A DNA stretch of 64,000 nucleotides from Flavihumibacter petaseus NBRC 106054 (GCF_000974785.1 NZ_BBWV01000002.1:806001-870000); one strand, 5' to 3'. Positions 25,655-34,687 are shown, counted from the first letter of the stretch. Numbers and translations: made by a program. Notes: generated by a model not told the origin, from the letters alone.

Positions 25655-27313
25655 ATGCGTTTTTCCTCGTTTAACGTCCCGTACCAGATCGAACCGAATT
25701 ATTCCAAAAAGGTTGCTTATTTCTCGATGGAATTTGCGATCCACCAACCGTTAAAAATATACAGTGGCGGCCTCGGTTTTTTGTCAGGCTCCCACCTGCG
25801 CAGTGCGTATGAATTAAGGCAGAACCTGATCGGGATCGGCATTCTGTGGAAATACGGCTATTATGACCAGGCCAGGAATCAGGACCAGACCCTCCAGGTA
25901 ACCTGGATGGAAAAGCAATACAGTTTCCTGGAAGATACCGGTATTAAATTCCAGATCTCCATACATGACCATCCGGTTTGGGTAAAGGTATTCTACCTGA
26001 ATCCGGAAACGTTCAAATCAGCCCCGCTGTTTCTGCTGAGCACTGATCTTCCCGAAAATGATTATGTATCGCAGACCATTACCCATCGCCTGTATGATGC
26101 CAACGTGGCCACCAAAGTGGCGCAGTTCATCCTGTTGGGTGTAGGTGGTGCCAAACTGCTCGATGAGATCAATTACAATCCCGACCTGTATCACCTGAAT
26201 GAGGCGCATGGCATCAGCGCCGGCTTTTACCTCTACCAGAAATACGGCAAGAATCTCGATGAGGTAAAAAAACGCATGGTATTTACCACCCATACACCGG
26301 AAGAGGCGGGCAACGAAAAGCACGATATCTACCTGTGCCAGAAAATGAGCTATTTCTGCGGGCTAAGCCTCGAGGAGGTTCGTGCCCTTACCGGCATACA
26401 GGATGACCAGTTTAACCATTCCCTGGTTGCCCTGCGGTTCGCGCATATTGCCAACGGTGTGTCACAACTGCATGGCCATGTGTCGCGCGCCATGTGGGAG
26501 CGATATACCGGTATTTGTCCCATCAAATCCATCACCAACGCCCAGAACTGGCGGTACTGGTCAGACAAGCAGCTTTACCGCTTTATGGAAGAAGGGAACG
26601 ATCATGGATGGGACGACCGTAAGACTTACCTGAAAAGAAGGGCATTTGAGATCGTGGCAGACCAGACCGGCAAACTGTTCAATCCGGACGTATTCACTAT
26701 TGTCTGGGCAAGACGTTTCGCCGGTTACAAACGGTCAGAAATGATCACCCGCGACCAGGCCCGGTTCACTGCACTCCTTCAGAACCCGAAATATCCTGTA
26801 CAGATCATCTGGGCAGGTAAGCCTTACCCGATGGACTACCCGGCGATCAATGATTTCAACCACCTGGTACATATGAGCAAGGCACATAAGAACATGGCCG
26901 TGCTGATCGGGTATGAACTCGGTTTGTCCAAACGCCTGAAACAGGCCGCCGACCTGTGGCTCAATAACCCCCGCGTACCGCGTGAGGCCTCCGGTACTTC
27001 CGGTATGACGGCAGCCATGAACGGTGCTGCCAACTTCAGTACAGACGATGGGTGGATCCCGGAATTTGTAAACCACGGCAACAACGGCTTTGTAATTCCC
27101 AAGGCGGATTATGCCCACATGAATACGCAGGAGCAGGACGAGTACGACCTGAACATGCTGTACAAATTGCTGGAAGAGCAGGTGCTTCCCCTGTACTATG
27201 AGAACAGGGATACCTGGCGGCAGGTGGTCAAGAATGGCATGCGTGATGTGCGTTACCAGTTTGAAAGCAACCGCATGGCACACGAATACTACGAGATTCT
27301 TTACAAAGGATGA
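25655..27313 (+). CDS. Short-type alpha-glucan (glycogen) phosphorylase, GT35, without the usual PLP lysine
   Basis: The 552-residue protein matches the short alpha-glucan phosphorylase group: Tyr-Phe-Ser-Met-Glu-Phe, Tyr-Ser-Gly-Gly-Leu-Gly, His-Leu-Asn-Glu-Ala-His, Thr-Thr-His-Thr-Pro, Arg-Arg-Phe-Ala-Gly-Tyr-Lys-Arg, an Ala-Gly-Lys-x-x-Pro-x-Asp loop and Glu-Ala-Ser-Gly-Thr-Ser-Gly-Met. The residue after that Met is normally the Lys that holds PLP; here it is Thr452 (ACG at 27008-27010), and the following Ala-Ala-Met-Asn-Gly is kept. Either this subgroup works without a PLP Schiff base, or it is not a phosphorylase. All other core motifs look intact, so decay is unlikely. Expected role: glucan breakdown or remodelling in the cytoplasm. 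Confidence 0.85.
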   Translation: MRFSSFNVPYQIEPNYSKKVAYFSMEFAIHQPLKIYSGGLGFLSGSHLRSAYELRQNLIGIGILWKYGYYDQARNQDQTLQVTWMEKQYSFLEDTGIKFQISIHDHPVWVKVFYLNPETFKSAPLFLLSTDLPENDYVSQTITHRLYDANVATKVAQFILLGVGGAKLLDEINYNPDLYHLNEAHGISAGFYLYQKYGKNLDEVKKRMVFTTHTPEEAGNEKHDIYLCQKMSYFCGLSLEEVRALTGIQDDQFNHSLVALRFAHIANGVSQLHGHVSRAMWERYTGICPIKSITNAQNWRYWSDKQLYRFMEEGNDHGWDDRKTYLKRRAFEIVADQTGKLFNPDVFTIVWARRFAGYKRSEMITRDQARFTALLQNPKYPVQIIWAGKPYPMDYPAINDFNHLVHMSKAHKNMAVLIGYELGLSKRLKQAADLWLNNPRVPREASGTSGMTAAMNGAANFSTDDGWIPEFVNHGNNGFVIPKADYAHMNTQEQDEYDLNMLYKLLEEQVLPLYYENRDTWRQVVKNGMRDVRYQFESNRMAHEYYEILYKG

Positions 27314-27398
27314 TTTTGGCATTCCGGCGATTGTTTATCTTTAAGAAAACACATCGCTGGAACCGAAACCAATTGAACTGCTGCGCCCTTTCCTGTTA

Positions 27399-28367
27399 TT
27401 GCTGATGGTAGCAAGCATCGGCGTGATCGGCTATATGTCGGTCGAAGGTTTCCGGTTTGTAGAAGCACTTTACATGACGGTAATCACTATTACCACGGCC
27501 GGCTTTACTGAGGTAAGGCCGCTGAGTGATCACGGAAGGATCTTCACGATCTGTATGCTGGTGCTGAGCTGGATCTCCCTTGCCTGGGCGATCACGCGGA
27601 TCATCCAGTACATCATTACCGGCGAGATCAACAAATATTTCAAAAACCGCAAGCTGATGATGGCCATCAACCAACTGAACAATCACGTGATCATTTGCGG
27701 ATTCGGCCGGAACGGGCAACAGGCCGCGCAAACACTGAGGTACCACAAGAAACCCTATGTGGTGATTGAAAAGAATGAAGACCTGCTTCATCGCATAAAA
27801 CCTGATCACCATGAACTGCTCTGTATCACCGGCGACGCCACGGATGATGAACTGCTGCGCAAGGCAGGTATTGAAAGGGCGCATTCCCTGATCTGCAGTC
27901 TGCCGACAGACGCCGATAATGTTTTTATCGTATTGTCGGCCCGGTCACTCAACAGCAAACTACGCATCATCAGCCGCGCTTCCGACAGCGCCACGGCACC
28001 CAAACTCAAAAAGGCCGGCGCAGATCATGTGATCATGCCCGACCGGATCGGTGGCACCCATATGGCTACCCTGGTTTCCAAACCTGATGTAATTGAATTC
28101 ATCGATTTTCTCAGCGGGGAAGAAGGAGAGTCTATACACATGGAGTCTGTCGACTACCAGCAATTGCCGCCAGAGATCAGGGATACCGCTTTGCGGGATA
28201 TCATGGCCTGGAAAAAGACCGGTGTGAATTGTATCGGTGTACGCGATAAAGACGGAAAATTCCTGATCAATCCGCCCGATAGTACGCGTATCGTATTGGG
28301 TATGAAGGTATTTGTACTGGGCACCAAGGAGCAGATAGAACACATGAAGGGAAATATTAACAATTGA
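27399..28367 (+). CDS. K+ channel protein with pore helices and TrkA-N/RCK domain
   Basis: Two membrane helices (about 1-17 and 43-68) flank a pore segment with Thr-Ile-Thr-Thr-Ala-Gly-Phe-Thr-Glu in place of the usual Thr-Val-Gly-(Tyr/Phe)-Gly-(Asp/Glu). A Rossmann-type RCK domain follows (Ile-Ile-Cys-Gly-Phe-Gly-Arg-Asn-Gly, about 94-102; Gly-Asp-Ala-Thr), then a TrkA-C-like domain near 240-320. Such channels gate K+ by nucleotide or ion binding. The start is uncertain: family-like sequence (Glu-Leu-Leu-Arg-Pro-Phe) extends in frame upstream to about 27372, with only CTG and ATT codons there; TTG 27399 and ATG 27405 are the conventional choices. A TATCTTTA near 27337 may be the promoter. 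Confidence 0.85.
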   Translation: MLMVASIGVIGYMSVEGFRFVEALYMTVITITTAGFTEVRPLSDHGRIFTICMLVLSWISLAWAITRIIQYIITGEINKYFKNRKLMMAINQLNNHVIICGFGRNGQQAAQTLRYHKKPYVVIEKNEDLLHRIKPDHHELLCITGDATDDELLRKAGIERAHSLICSLPTDADNVFIVLSARSLNSKLRIISRASDSATAPKLKKAGADHVIMPDRIGGTHMATLVSKPDVIEFIDFLSGEEGESIHMESVDYQQLPPEIRDTALRDIMAWKKTGVNCIGVRDKDGKFLINPPDSTRIVLGMKVFVLGTKEQIEHMKGNINN

Positions 28368-28434
28368 TCTCCGGTTCTGGCATAATAATGGTCAAGATGG
28401 AGCGTTAATATTTTACATCAATAAAAATCCGTCT

Positions 28435-28785
28435 ATGAAAGCGCTTCTGGTCCTACTTTCAGTTGTGTCTGCACACACCTTTCATGCTGATCCCGAAAAA
28501 AATAAGCAGAACCTGCCGCCACAAGCCAATGCAGGCGAGGATATAGCGATTTCCACCAAAGACTTTGTTCAGCTCGACGGCACCGCGAGCCGCGAACCCG
28601 ACGGCATTATTTCCCGTTACCACTGGGTTCAGGTATCCGGTACACCCGTGTCCATTGCCAATCCGCAGGCAGCCATTACAGCAATCTCCGGAGCTTCCAA
28701 AGGAACTTACACCTTCCGTCTTTCTGTAACAGATGAAAAAGGAAGTGTATCGGCCGATGAAGTGAAGCTGGTGGTAAAAGACTAG
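28435..28785 (+). CDS. Small secreted PKD-domain protein
   Basis: The 116-residue protein has a short signal peptide (about 1-18) and a single PKD/REJ-like Ig fold (about 30-115), recognised by Pro-Gln-Ala-Asn-Ala-Gly-Glu-Asp, Leu-Asp-Gly-Thr-Ala-Ser, Tyr-His-Trp-Val-Gln-Val-Ser-Gly and Tyr-Thr-Phe-Arg-Leu-Ser-Val-Thr-Asp. PKD domains usually mediate protein-protein or carbohydrate contacts as part of larger surface proteins; a free-standing single copy is less common. No sorting signal for T9SS and no lipobox are seen, so it is probably periplasmic. Confidence 0.85.
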   Translation: MKALLVLLSVVSAHTFHADPEKNKQNLPPQANAGEDIAISTKDFVQLDGTASREPDGIISRYHWVQVSGTPVSIANPQAAITAISGASKGTYTFRLSVTDEKGSVSADEVKLVVKD

Positions 28786-28809
28786 GTTGATCGTACACCA
28801 CAATAAACA

Positions 28810-28840
28810 AAATGCCCTCTCCGAAGAGAGGGCATTTGTT
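28810..28840. terminator. Bidirectional Rho-independent terminator
   Basis: A 12-bp stem AAATGCCCTCTC / GAGAGGGCATTT with a CGAA loop lies between the PKD gene (+) and the FKBP gene (-), and can terminate both. Confidence 0.88.
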
Positions 28841-28859
28841 ATTTGATGCCGGTTTGTTT

Positions 28860-29579
28860 TTATTGTACTATTTCAAGCAGTTCAACATCGAAGATCAGGG
28901 TAGATCCGGGCATGATGTATGGACCTGCCTGGCTGTCACCATAAGCAAGATCAGCAGGTATGAACAGTTTCCATTTGCTGCCCACAGGCATCAGCTGCAG
29001 TGCTTCCACCCAGCCCTTGATCACGCCGTTGACATTGAAGTCAATAGGCTGGCCGCGGTCAACTGAGCTATCGAAAATCTGACCATTGATCAGTGTGCCG
29101 TGATAGTGGCATTTCACCTTGTCAGTGGCAGCCGGCTTCGGTCCGGTTCCTTCCTTGATGACCATGTATTGAAGGCCGCTCGGCAGGGTCACAACACTCG
29201 GCTTGGTTTTGTTTGCGGCGAGAAAAGCTTCACCTTCCTGGCGGGCAGCGGCTGACTTTTCTTTTTTCAGTTGCTGGAGATAATTTGAAATACTCATATT
29301 CATTTGTTCTTCGGTGAGGAGCGTGGTCTTGTTGCCCATACAATCATTCAGGGCTTTGCTGACCAGGCTTCCGTTAATATCCTTAATACCTTGTTCCTTG
29401 TAAAACGAAGCAAGGCTCATGCCGATGGCATAACTTACAGAATCAGCTGCGGTTCTCAGTTCTGTTGCAACAGCCGGCTTGGCTTTCACCGGTACAGATT
29501 TGCCCGGTGTTTTTTTCGCCTGGCCAAAAGAAGCAGCACTGGCCAGCAACAGGGATACCGCGATCAGGGGTTTTCGCAT
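28860..29579 (-). CDS. Secreted FKBP-type peptidyl-prolyl cis-trans isomerase
   Basis: The 239-residue protein has a signal peptide (cleavage near Ser-Phe-Gly-Gln), a helical FkpA-like N-terminal dimerisation domain (about 45-135, Ser-Tyr-Ala-Ile-Gly) and a C-terminal FKBP domain (about 140-239) with Gly-Gln-Ile-Phe-Asp-Ser-Ser, Val-Ile-Lys-Gly-Trp and Leu-Ala-Tyr-Gly. It should assist folding of proline-containing proteins in the periplasm. ATG 29579 is chosen because the ten upstream codons precede the signal peptide. Confidence 0.93.
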   Translation of the reverse strand: MRKPLIAVSLLLASAASFGQAKKTPGKSVPVKAKPAVATELRTAADSVSYAIGMSLASFYKEQGIKDINGSLVSKALNDCMGNKTTLLTEEQMNMSISNYLQQLKKEKSAAARQEGEAFLAANKTKPSVVTLPSGLQYMVIKEGTGPKPAATDKVKCHYHGTLINGQIFDSSVDRGQPIDFNVNGVIKGWVEALQLMPVGSKWKLFIPADLAYGDSQAGPYIMPGSTLIFDVELLEIVQ

Positions 29580-29691
29580 GGAATATTCTTTAAGCCCCGA
29601 AATTAACACAAATACTGCTGAATCGACCGGGTAACACGCTCCGAAATACTATTATTTTGTGATTGATCGTTAACCTTTAAAACAAGACCCT

Positions 29692-30426
29692 ATGCGAAGA
29701 CTTTTCTTGTCCGGTTTGGCTTTATTTCTGCTGTCCACCAGTTTTGCCCAGAGTGACGACAGTGGCTCCATCCTGAAGAGTGTGGGTGGAATACTCAACA
29801 AATCCAAAAGCAGCACAGGCGCCGGACTCAGCAGTGATGAAATTATTGCCGGTCTGAAAGAAGCATTGACTGTGGGTGCACAGAAAAGCGCCGACAAGCT
29901 GTCAATGGCCGATGGTTTCTTTAAAGACGCTGCGGTGAAAGTACTGATGCCCGAAGAAGCAAAAAAAGTAGAACAGAAACTGCGGCAGCTCGGCATGGGT
30001 AAGCTCGTAGATGATGCTATCCTCAGCATGAACCGGGCAGCAGAAGAAGCATCAAAATCTGCAGCGCCGATCTTTATCAGTGCCGTGAAAAAAATGACCC
30101 TGCAGGATGGCCTGAGTATCCTTAAAGGTGCTGATACCGCTGCTACCGGTTACCTCCGCAAAGCAACCACACCCGAACTCACCAGCGCCTTCCGCCCGGT
30201 GATCGATTCTGCCCTTCAGAAAACAGGTGCAACAAAATACTGGAAGGAAGTATTCGAGACCTACAACCGCTTCACCCTCAAACCGATCAATCCGGATCTC
30301 ACTGCATTTGTTACAGGAAAAGCAATGGACGGGATCTTCTACTATGTTGCAGACGAAGAAAAGAAAATCAGGAAGGATCCAGCCGCAAGGGTAAACGATG
30401 TGTTGAAAAAAGTATTCGGCAGCTAA
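29692..30426 (+). CDS. DUF4197 family secreted protein
   Basis: The 244-residue protein has a signal peptide (cleavage near Ser-Phe-Ala-Gln) and an all-helical DUF4197-like domain from residue 45 (Ser-Ser-Asp-Glu-Ile-Ile-Ala-Gly-Leu-Lys-Glu-Ala-Leu; Ala-Asp-Gly-Phe-Phe-Lys-Asp). The family is periplasmic and of unknown function. The end is lysine-rich with the conserved-looking Ala-Ala-Arg-Val-Asn-Asp-Val-Leu-Lys-Lys-Val-Phe. It stands alone between divergent or unrelated genes. Confidence 0.85.
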   Translation: MRRLFLSGLALFLLSTSFAQSDDSGSILKSVGGILNKSKSSTGAGLSSDEIIAGLKEALTVGAQKSADKLSMADGFFKDAAVKVLMPEEAKKVEQKLRQLGMGKLVDDAILSMNRAAEEASKSAAPIFISAVKKMTLQDGLSILKGADTAATGYLRKATTPELTSAFRPVIDSALQKTGATKYWKEVFETYNRFTLKPINPDLTAFVTGKAMDGIFYYVADEEKKIRKDPAARVNDVLKKVFGS

Positions 30427-30447
30427 ACGCAAAATGACAGTTACGGA

Positions 30448-30455
30448 TATCTTTG
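30448..30455 (+). promoter_or_regulatory. -7 promoter element (TATCTTTG) for the MFS gene
   Basis: Full TAnnTTTG match seven bases before ATG 30463, giving a near-leaderless transcript. Confidence 0.5.
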
Positions 30456-30462
30456 TGCCGCG

Positions 30463-31671
30463 ATGCTGTTGCGCACCTTAACTGTTTTCAGAAATGCTTA
30501 TGCGGGACTATCCAGGGAAACCTGGCTCTTGTCGGTGATCATGCTCATCAACAGGAGTGGTACCATGGTGGTGCCTTTCCTGACACTTTATATGACCAGC
30601 CCGGGGATGGGATACACCATCGGCCAGGCTGGTTTTGTTTTTGGCTGCTTCGGTGCAGGTGCATTTGCCGGAGCATACATCGGCGGGCGGGTAACCGACA
30701 ATATCGGGTTCTTCAAAGTACAGCTGATCACCCTGATCGGTGGCGGCTTGCTGTTCTGGATCCTGGGACAAATGAAGAGTCTTCCCCTGATCTGCGTTTT
30801 CACGTTCCTGCTCAGTTTTGTGAACGAAGCTTTCCGTCCCGCCAACTCTACAGCCATTGCGCATTTCAGTTCCCCCGAAAACCGTACGCGCTCCTATTCA
30901 CTCAACCGCCTTGCCGTAAACCTTGGCTGGGCCGTGGGCAGTGCTTTCGGCGGCATCATCGCCAAATTCAGTTATGCCTGGCTGTTCTGGATCGACGGCT
31001 GCACCAACCTGCTCGCTGCCCTGCTGATGTGGCGGTTTCTGAAGGCTGCCGGAAGGCCCGACGAAAAGAAACAGGAAGACATTGCGGTTGACCGTTACCG
31101 TGACAGCGCCTACCGCGACCGCACCTATATTCTGTTTATCCTGCTGGTGACTGTTTTCGCTGCCTGCTTTTTCCAGGTATTTACCAATGTATCCGCTTAT
31201 CTCCGGAATGAACTACGGTTCAGTGAACCCACGATCGGTTTGCTGATGGCATTGAACGGGGTGGTGATCGTGATGATCGAAATGGTGCTGATCTATCATC
31301 TGGAGGGCCGGAAGCGGGCCACCTGGTATATTTCCATCGGTACAGCACTGGTCGCGCTGTTCTTTCTCTTTCTTTCGATCGGACCGGTGAGCATCTTTCA
31401 GGCCGCGTTGCTGATCCTGTTGGCCACGATTGGTGAAATCCTCGCCATGCCCTTCATGAATAGTTTCTGGATCAGCCGGAGCAAAAATCACAACCGCGGG
31501 CAATATGCTGCTTTGTACACAATGGCCTGGTCAGCGGCACAGACCCTGGGGCCAATGCTTGCCGCGCAACTGGCGCAACATATGGGCTTCCGGTTTACCT
31601 GGCTGGTGATCGGTTGCGGCGCGATGCTTGCCGCGATTGCCTTCCGGGTTTCCCGGCAATTCGATCGGTAA
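30463..31671 (+). CDS. MFS transporter, 12 membrane helices
   Basis: The 402-residue protein has the major-facilitator layout: about 12 helices in two halves, a loop 2-3 motif like Gly-(x3)-Gly-Arg-Val-Thr-Asp (about 73-81), and a central cytoplasmic loop around 190-215 rich in Lys/Asp/Arg. Proteins of this type often export drugs or metabolites, but the substrate cannot be told. It is transcribed alone from a TATCTTTG element. The end is convergent with the ABC-F gene with an 18-base gap. Confidence 0.87.
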   Translation: MLLRTLTVFRNAYAGLSRETWLLSVIMLINRSGTMVVPFLTLYMTSPGMGYTIGQAGFVFGCFGAGAFAGAYIGGRVTDNIGFFKVQLITLIGGGLLFWILGQMKSLPLICVFTFLLSFVNEAFRPANSTAIAHFSSPENRTRSYSLNRLAVNLGWAVGSAFGGIIAKFSYAWLFWIDGCTNLLAALLMWRFLKAAGRPDEKKQEDIAVDRYRDSAYRDRTYILFILLVTVFAACFFQVFTNVSAYLRNELRFSEPTIGLLMALNGVVIVMIEMVLIYHLEGRKRATWYISIGTALVALFFLFLSIGPVSIFQAALLILLATIGEILAMPFMNSFWISRSKNHNRGQYAALYTMAWSAAQTLGPMLAAQLAQHMGFRFTWLVIGCGAMLAAIAFRVSRQFDR

Positions 31672-31689
31672 AATTGTTGATGGTGTTGC

Positions 31690-33570
31690 TTAACCTGCGA
31701 GTTCACTGAGCTCCAGCCAGCGCAGCTCTTTTTCGTCCAGCAGCTGCGCAACTGCTGCAGCCCTTGCTGCCAGGTCCTGCAACTGCGCATAATCAGCATT
31801 GCCGGAAGCCATGGATGCTGCCAGCTCATGACGTTCTTTTTCCAGGGCGGCGATTTCATCACCCAGCAACTCGAATTCCCTTTTCTCTTTGAAGGAAAGT
31901 TTTTTCTGTTTCGCTGGTTCAGCGGTGGATGCTGATTTTTTTGAAGCGGCTGCAGTTGCTGTTGGCGCCTGTTGCTCCTGTGTTCGCTGCCAGATGCGGA
32001 ACTGGCTGTAATTGCCGGGGAAATCCCGTACCGTGCCTTCGCCTTCAAACACGAACAGGTGGTCTACCAGGCGATCCATGAAATAACGGTCGTGTGATAC
32101 GATCAGCAGGCAGCCCTGAAATTCACTCAGGAAATTTTCAAGTACCGACAGGGTAGAAAGATCCAGGTCATTGGTGGGTTCATCCAGGATCAGGAAGTTC
32201 GGATTGCGGAAAAGGATAGTCAGTAACAGGAGTCTTTTTTTCTCTCCGCCGCTCAGCTGGCTGATATAACTGTACTGCTGCTCCGGAGGAAACAGGAAGA
32301 GCTGCAGGAACTGTGCTGCAGAAAGACTTCCGCCTGAAGCGAGCGGGAAATTTTCAGCAAACCCCTTGACGTACTCGATGACCCGCATATCTTCCTTGAC
32401 GGTAAGGCCCTGTTGTGAATAATAACCGAATATTACGGTATCGCCGATATTCACCTTGCCGCTGTCGGGTTGTTCAATGCCCTGCAGTATCGACAGGAAA
32501 GTGGATTTTCCAACACCATTTTTCCCTACAACACCGATGCGCTCTCCCTTTTTGAAAGTATAGTCGAATCCTTTGAGTATGGGCAAAGCCTCAAACTGTT
32601 TATACACTTTTTTAAGTTCCACTACCTTGCCGCCAAGCCGGCTCATCTTCAGTTGCAGTTCCAGTTGCTGCTCTTCGATCCTTTGCTTCGCCCGGGATTC
32701 CACATCATAGAAATTATCGATCCTGCTTTTGGACTTGGTCGTGCGGGCTTTTGGTTGTTTACGCATCCATTCCAGCTCCTTGCGGTAGAGGTTGCGCGCC
32801 TTGTCGATGGATGAGGCCAGTTGCTCCGATCTGGCTGCCTTCTTCTCCATAAAATTTTCGTAGTCACCCTTGTATACGTACAGCTGATCGCCATCCAGTT
32901 CCCAGACCTCTTCACACACAGCATCCAGGAAATAACGGTCGTGGGTCACCAGCAGCAGCGTCAATTTTTCCTGGTTCAGAAAATGTTCCAGCCATTCTAC
33001 GGTTTCGACGTCAAGATGGTTGGTAGGCTCATCCATGATCAGCAGGGTATGTTTGTGTTCAAACCCGATGTCGATCAGCGTCCGCGCGAGGGCAACCCGC
33101 TTTTTTTGTCCGCCTGAAAGCGTTCCTGCCAGCTGCCCCAGCTGATGGATATTCAGCTTGCCCAGGATTTGCTTCACCTTTGCATCAAAGTCCCAGCCAC
33201 CGGTTTCGTCCATCCGGTTGATGGCCTGCTGCATTTGCTCAGCATCCTCATTGTCACAGGCGAGCTCATAGGCTTTGATGGCATTCAGCGTGGGATGGTT
33301 ATGATGAAAGATATTGTCAAGAATTGACCGGTTTTCCTCGAAAACGGGTTCCTGGTCGAACAGGGCTACGGTCACGTCTTTGTTGATCCAGCATTTGCCC
33401 TCATCGGGGATTTCCTTGCCCGCAAGAATTTTCAGTAATGTGGACTTTCCGGAACCATTCCGGGCCACCAGTGCGATCTTATCACCTTCTTCGATATGGA
33501 AAGAAATTTGCCGGAACAGTGGTTTGGTACCATATGCCTTCGTCAGCCCTTCAACAGAAACATAATGCAT
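31690..33570 (-). CDS. ABC-F family ATPase (Uup/EttA-type)
   Basis: The 626-residue soluble protein has two ABC ATPase domains: Walker A Ala-Arg-Asn-Gly-Ser-Gly-Lys-Ser-Thr (about 36-44) and Gly-Lys-Asn-Gly-Val-Gly-Lys-Ser-Thr (about 350), each with a Leu-Ser-Gly-Gly-(Gln/Glu)-Lys-Lys-Arg signature and an Asp-Glu-Pro-Thr-Asn Walker B. A linker rich in Arg/Lys (about 235-320) and a C-terminal coiled-coil domain (about 555-626) follow, as in Uup. There are no membrane helices, so it acts in the cytoplasm, probably on ribosomes. Uup versus other ABC-F subgroup is inferred from the C-terminal tail. Confidence 0.93.
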   Translation of the reverse strand: MHYVSVEGLTKAYGTKPLFRQISFHIEEGDKIALVARNGSGKSTLLKILAGKEIPDEGKCWINKDVTVALFDQEPVFEENRSILDNIFHHNHPTLNAIKAYELACDNEDAEQMQQAINRMDETGGWDFDAKVKQILGKLNIHQLGQLAGTLSGGQKKRVALARTLIDIGFEHKHTLLIMDEPTNHLDVETVEWLEHFLNQEKLTLLLVTHDRYFLDAVCEEVWELDGDQLYVYKGDYENFMEKKAARSEQLASSIDKARNLYRKELEWMRKQPKARTTKSKSRIDNFYDVESRAKQRIEEQQLELQLKMSRLGGKVVELKKVYKQFEALPILKGFDYTFKKGERIGVVGKNGVGKSTFLSILQGIEQPDSGKVNIGDTVIFGYYSQQGLTVKEDMRVIEYVKGFAENFPLASGGSLSAAQFLQLFLFPPEQQYSYISQLSGGEKKRLLLLTILFRNPNFLILDEPTNDLDLSTLSVLENFLSEFQGCLLIVSHDRYFMDRLVDHLFVFEGEGTVRDFPGNYSQFRIWQRTQEQQAPTATAAASKKSASTAEPAKQKKLSFKEKREFELLGDEIAALEKERHELAASMASGNADYAQLQDLAARAAAVAQLLDEKELRWLELSELAG

Positions 33571-33574
33571 GCCG

Positions 33575-33582
33575 CAAAGATA
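33575..33582 (-). promoter_or_regulatory. -7 promoter element (TATCTTTG) for the ABC-F gene
   Basis: The minus strand reads TATCTTTG four bases before ATG 33570. Same sequence as the MFS promoter at 30448. Confidence 0.5.
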
Positions 33583-33627
33583 AGTGCACGGTTTACAACT
33601 AATTCCCGCAAATTTGCATCACACCGC

Positions 33628-34662
33628 ATGCGTGTACCGCTTCCTATACCAATAGTGCTGTTGTTATCAGCCGCAGGTGCCTTTCTGCCGGCTGCGGTTT
33701 TCGCCCAGGCGTATAAACTTGCGGACACAGGCTATATCGCCACCTACGAAAATGATATCGTCGGCCGGATCTATTTCTCCCAGAAATATACCACCATCAA
33801 CCTGGTAGGAGAGGAAAATGAAAGATTGCGCTACCGCCCCAATACTACTTTTAATATGGGGATTGGTGTCACCCATCGCGGCGTCAGCCTGAACCTTGCC
33901 CTGAAGGGCCCATTCGGCAATAACGACGACGAAAAAGGCAAAACAAAATACCTTGACCTGCAATGTCACCTGTATCCAAGGCGGTGGACATTTGATTTTT
34001 ACGGACAGAACTATAAAGGGTATTACCTGTTCCCGAAAGGCGACGGCATCCATGACGGCAACAGTTATTATGTGCGGCCGGATCTCAAGCTCAACCTTTA
34101 CGGACTTGCCGTGTACCGGCTGAGCAACGGTAGCAAATTCTCTTTCCGCGCACCTTTTCTGCAGAGTGAATGGCAACATCATTCTGCAGGAACGTGGCTG
34201 TTGGGCGCTGAAGTGCATGGCGGCATATTGAAAGGCGACAGCGCCCTGGTTCCGGCTGACAAATCCGGGTGGTTCCCGCAGGCAGGAGTAGACAAGATGA
34301 AGTTCATGCAGATCGGACCCGGTGGCGGTTACGCCTACACCCTCGTGATCAAAAAACATTTTTTTATCACAGCAGCGGCCACCATCAACTTCAACCTGGG
34401 CGTTGCAAAAGAATATGCACCGTCGGGTGAACACACCCATTTTTCCTTTAGTCCGGTGGCCATTACCCGAGCCGCAATCGGCTACAACAGCCGCAAATGG
34501 ATCATTACCCTTACCAATGTACCCAATTACCTTCCTGTCAGGAACCGTGGCTGGAACGATCCCTATCTTTTCAGTACCGGTAATTTCCGGCTGAATTTTG
34601 CCCATAGATTTGTACCCGGGCCGAAACTGGCCAAAAAGCTCAGCTTTCTCGATTTCAATTGA
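33628..34662 (+). CDS. DUF4421 family outer-membrane-like protein
   Basis: The 344-residue protein has a signal peptide (hydrophobic core about 6-22, cleavage near Val-Phe-Ala-Gln) and then alternating beta strands typical of the Bacteroidota DUF4421 group: Asp-Thr-Gly-Tyr-Ile-Ala-Thr-Tyr-Glu-Asn-Asp near the start, Tyr-Arg-Pro-Asn-Thr-Thr-Phe-Asn-Met-Gly-Ile-Gly, and Asp-Phe-Tyr-Gly-Gln-Asn-Tyr-Lys-Gly-Tyr-Tyr. It is probably an outer-membrane beta-barrel of unknown function. ATG 33628 is preferred to the far upstream starts, which lie antisense to the ABC-F gene. Confidence 0.82.
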   Translation: MRVPLPIPIVLLLSAAGAFLPAAVFAQAYKLADTGYIATYENDIVGRIYFSQKYTTINLVGEENERLRYRPNTTFNMGIGVTHRGVSLNLALKGPFGNNDDEKGKTKYLDLQCHLYPRRWTFDFYGQNYKGYYLFPKGDGIHDGNSYYVRPDLKLNLYGLAVYRLSNGSKFSFRAPFLQSEWQHHSAGTWLLGAEVHGGILKGDSALVPADKSGWFPQAGVDKMKFMQIGPGGGYAYTLVIKKHFFITAAATINFNLGVAKEYAPSGEHTHFSFSPVAITRAAIGYNSRKWIITLTNVPNYLPVRNRGWNDPYLFSTGNFRLNFAHRFVPGPKLAKKLSFLDFN

Positions 34663-34687
34663 CACAAACACCGGAGGGCTAACGAAT

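Noticed and set aside
31488-32048. Minus-strand frame overlapping the ABC-F gene's 3' end
   Set aside because: Gln/Ser-rich shadow in another frame of the ABC-F coiled-coil region and the MFS 3' end.
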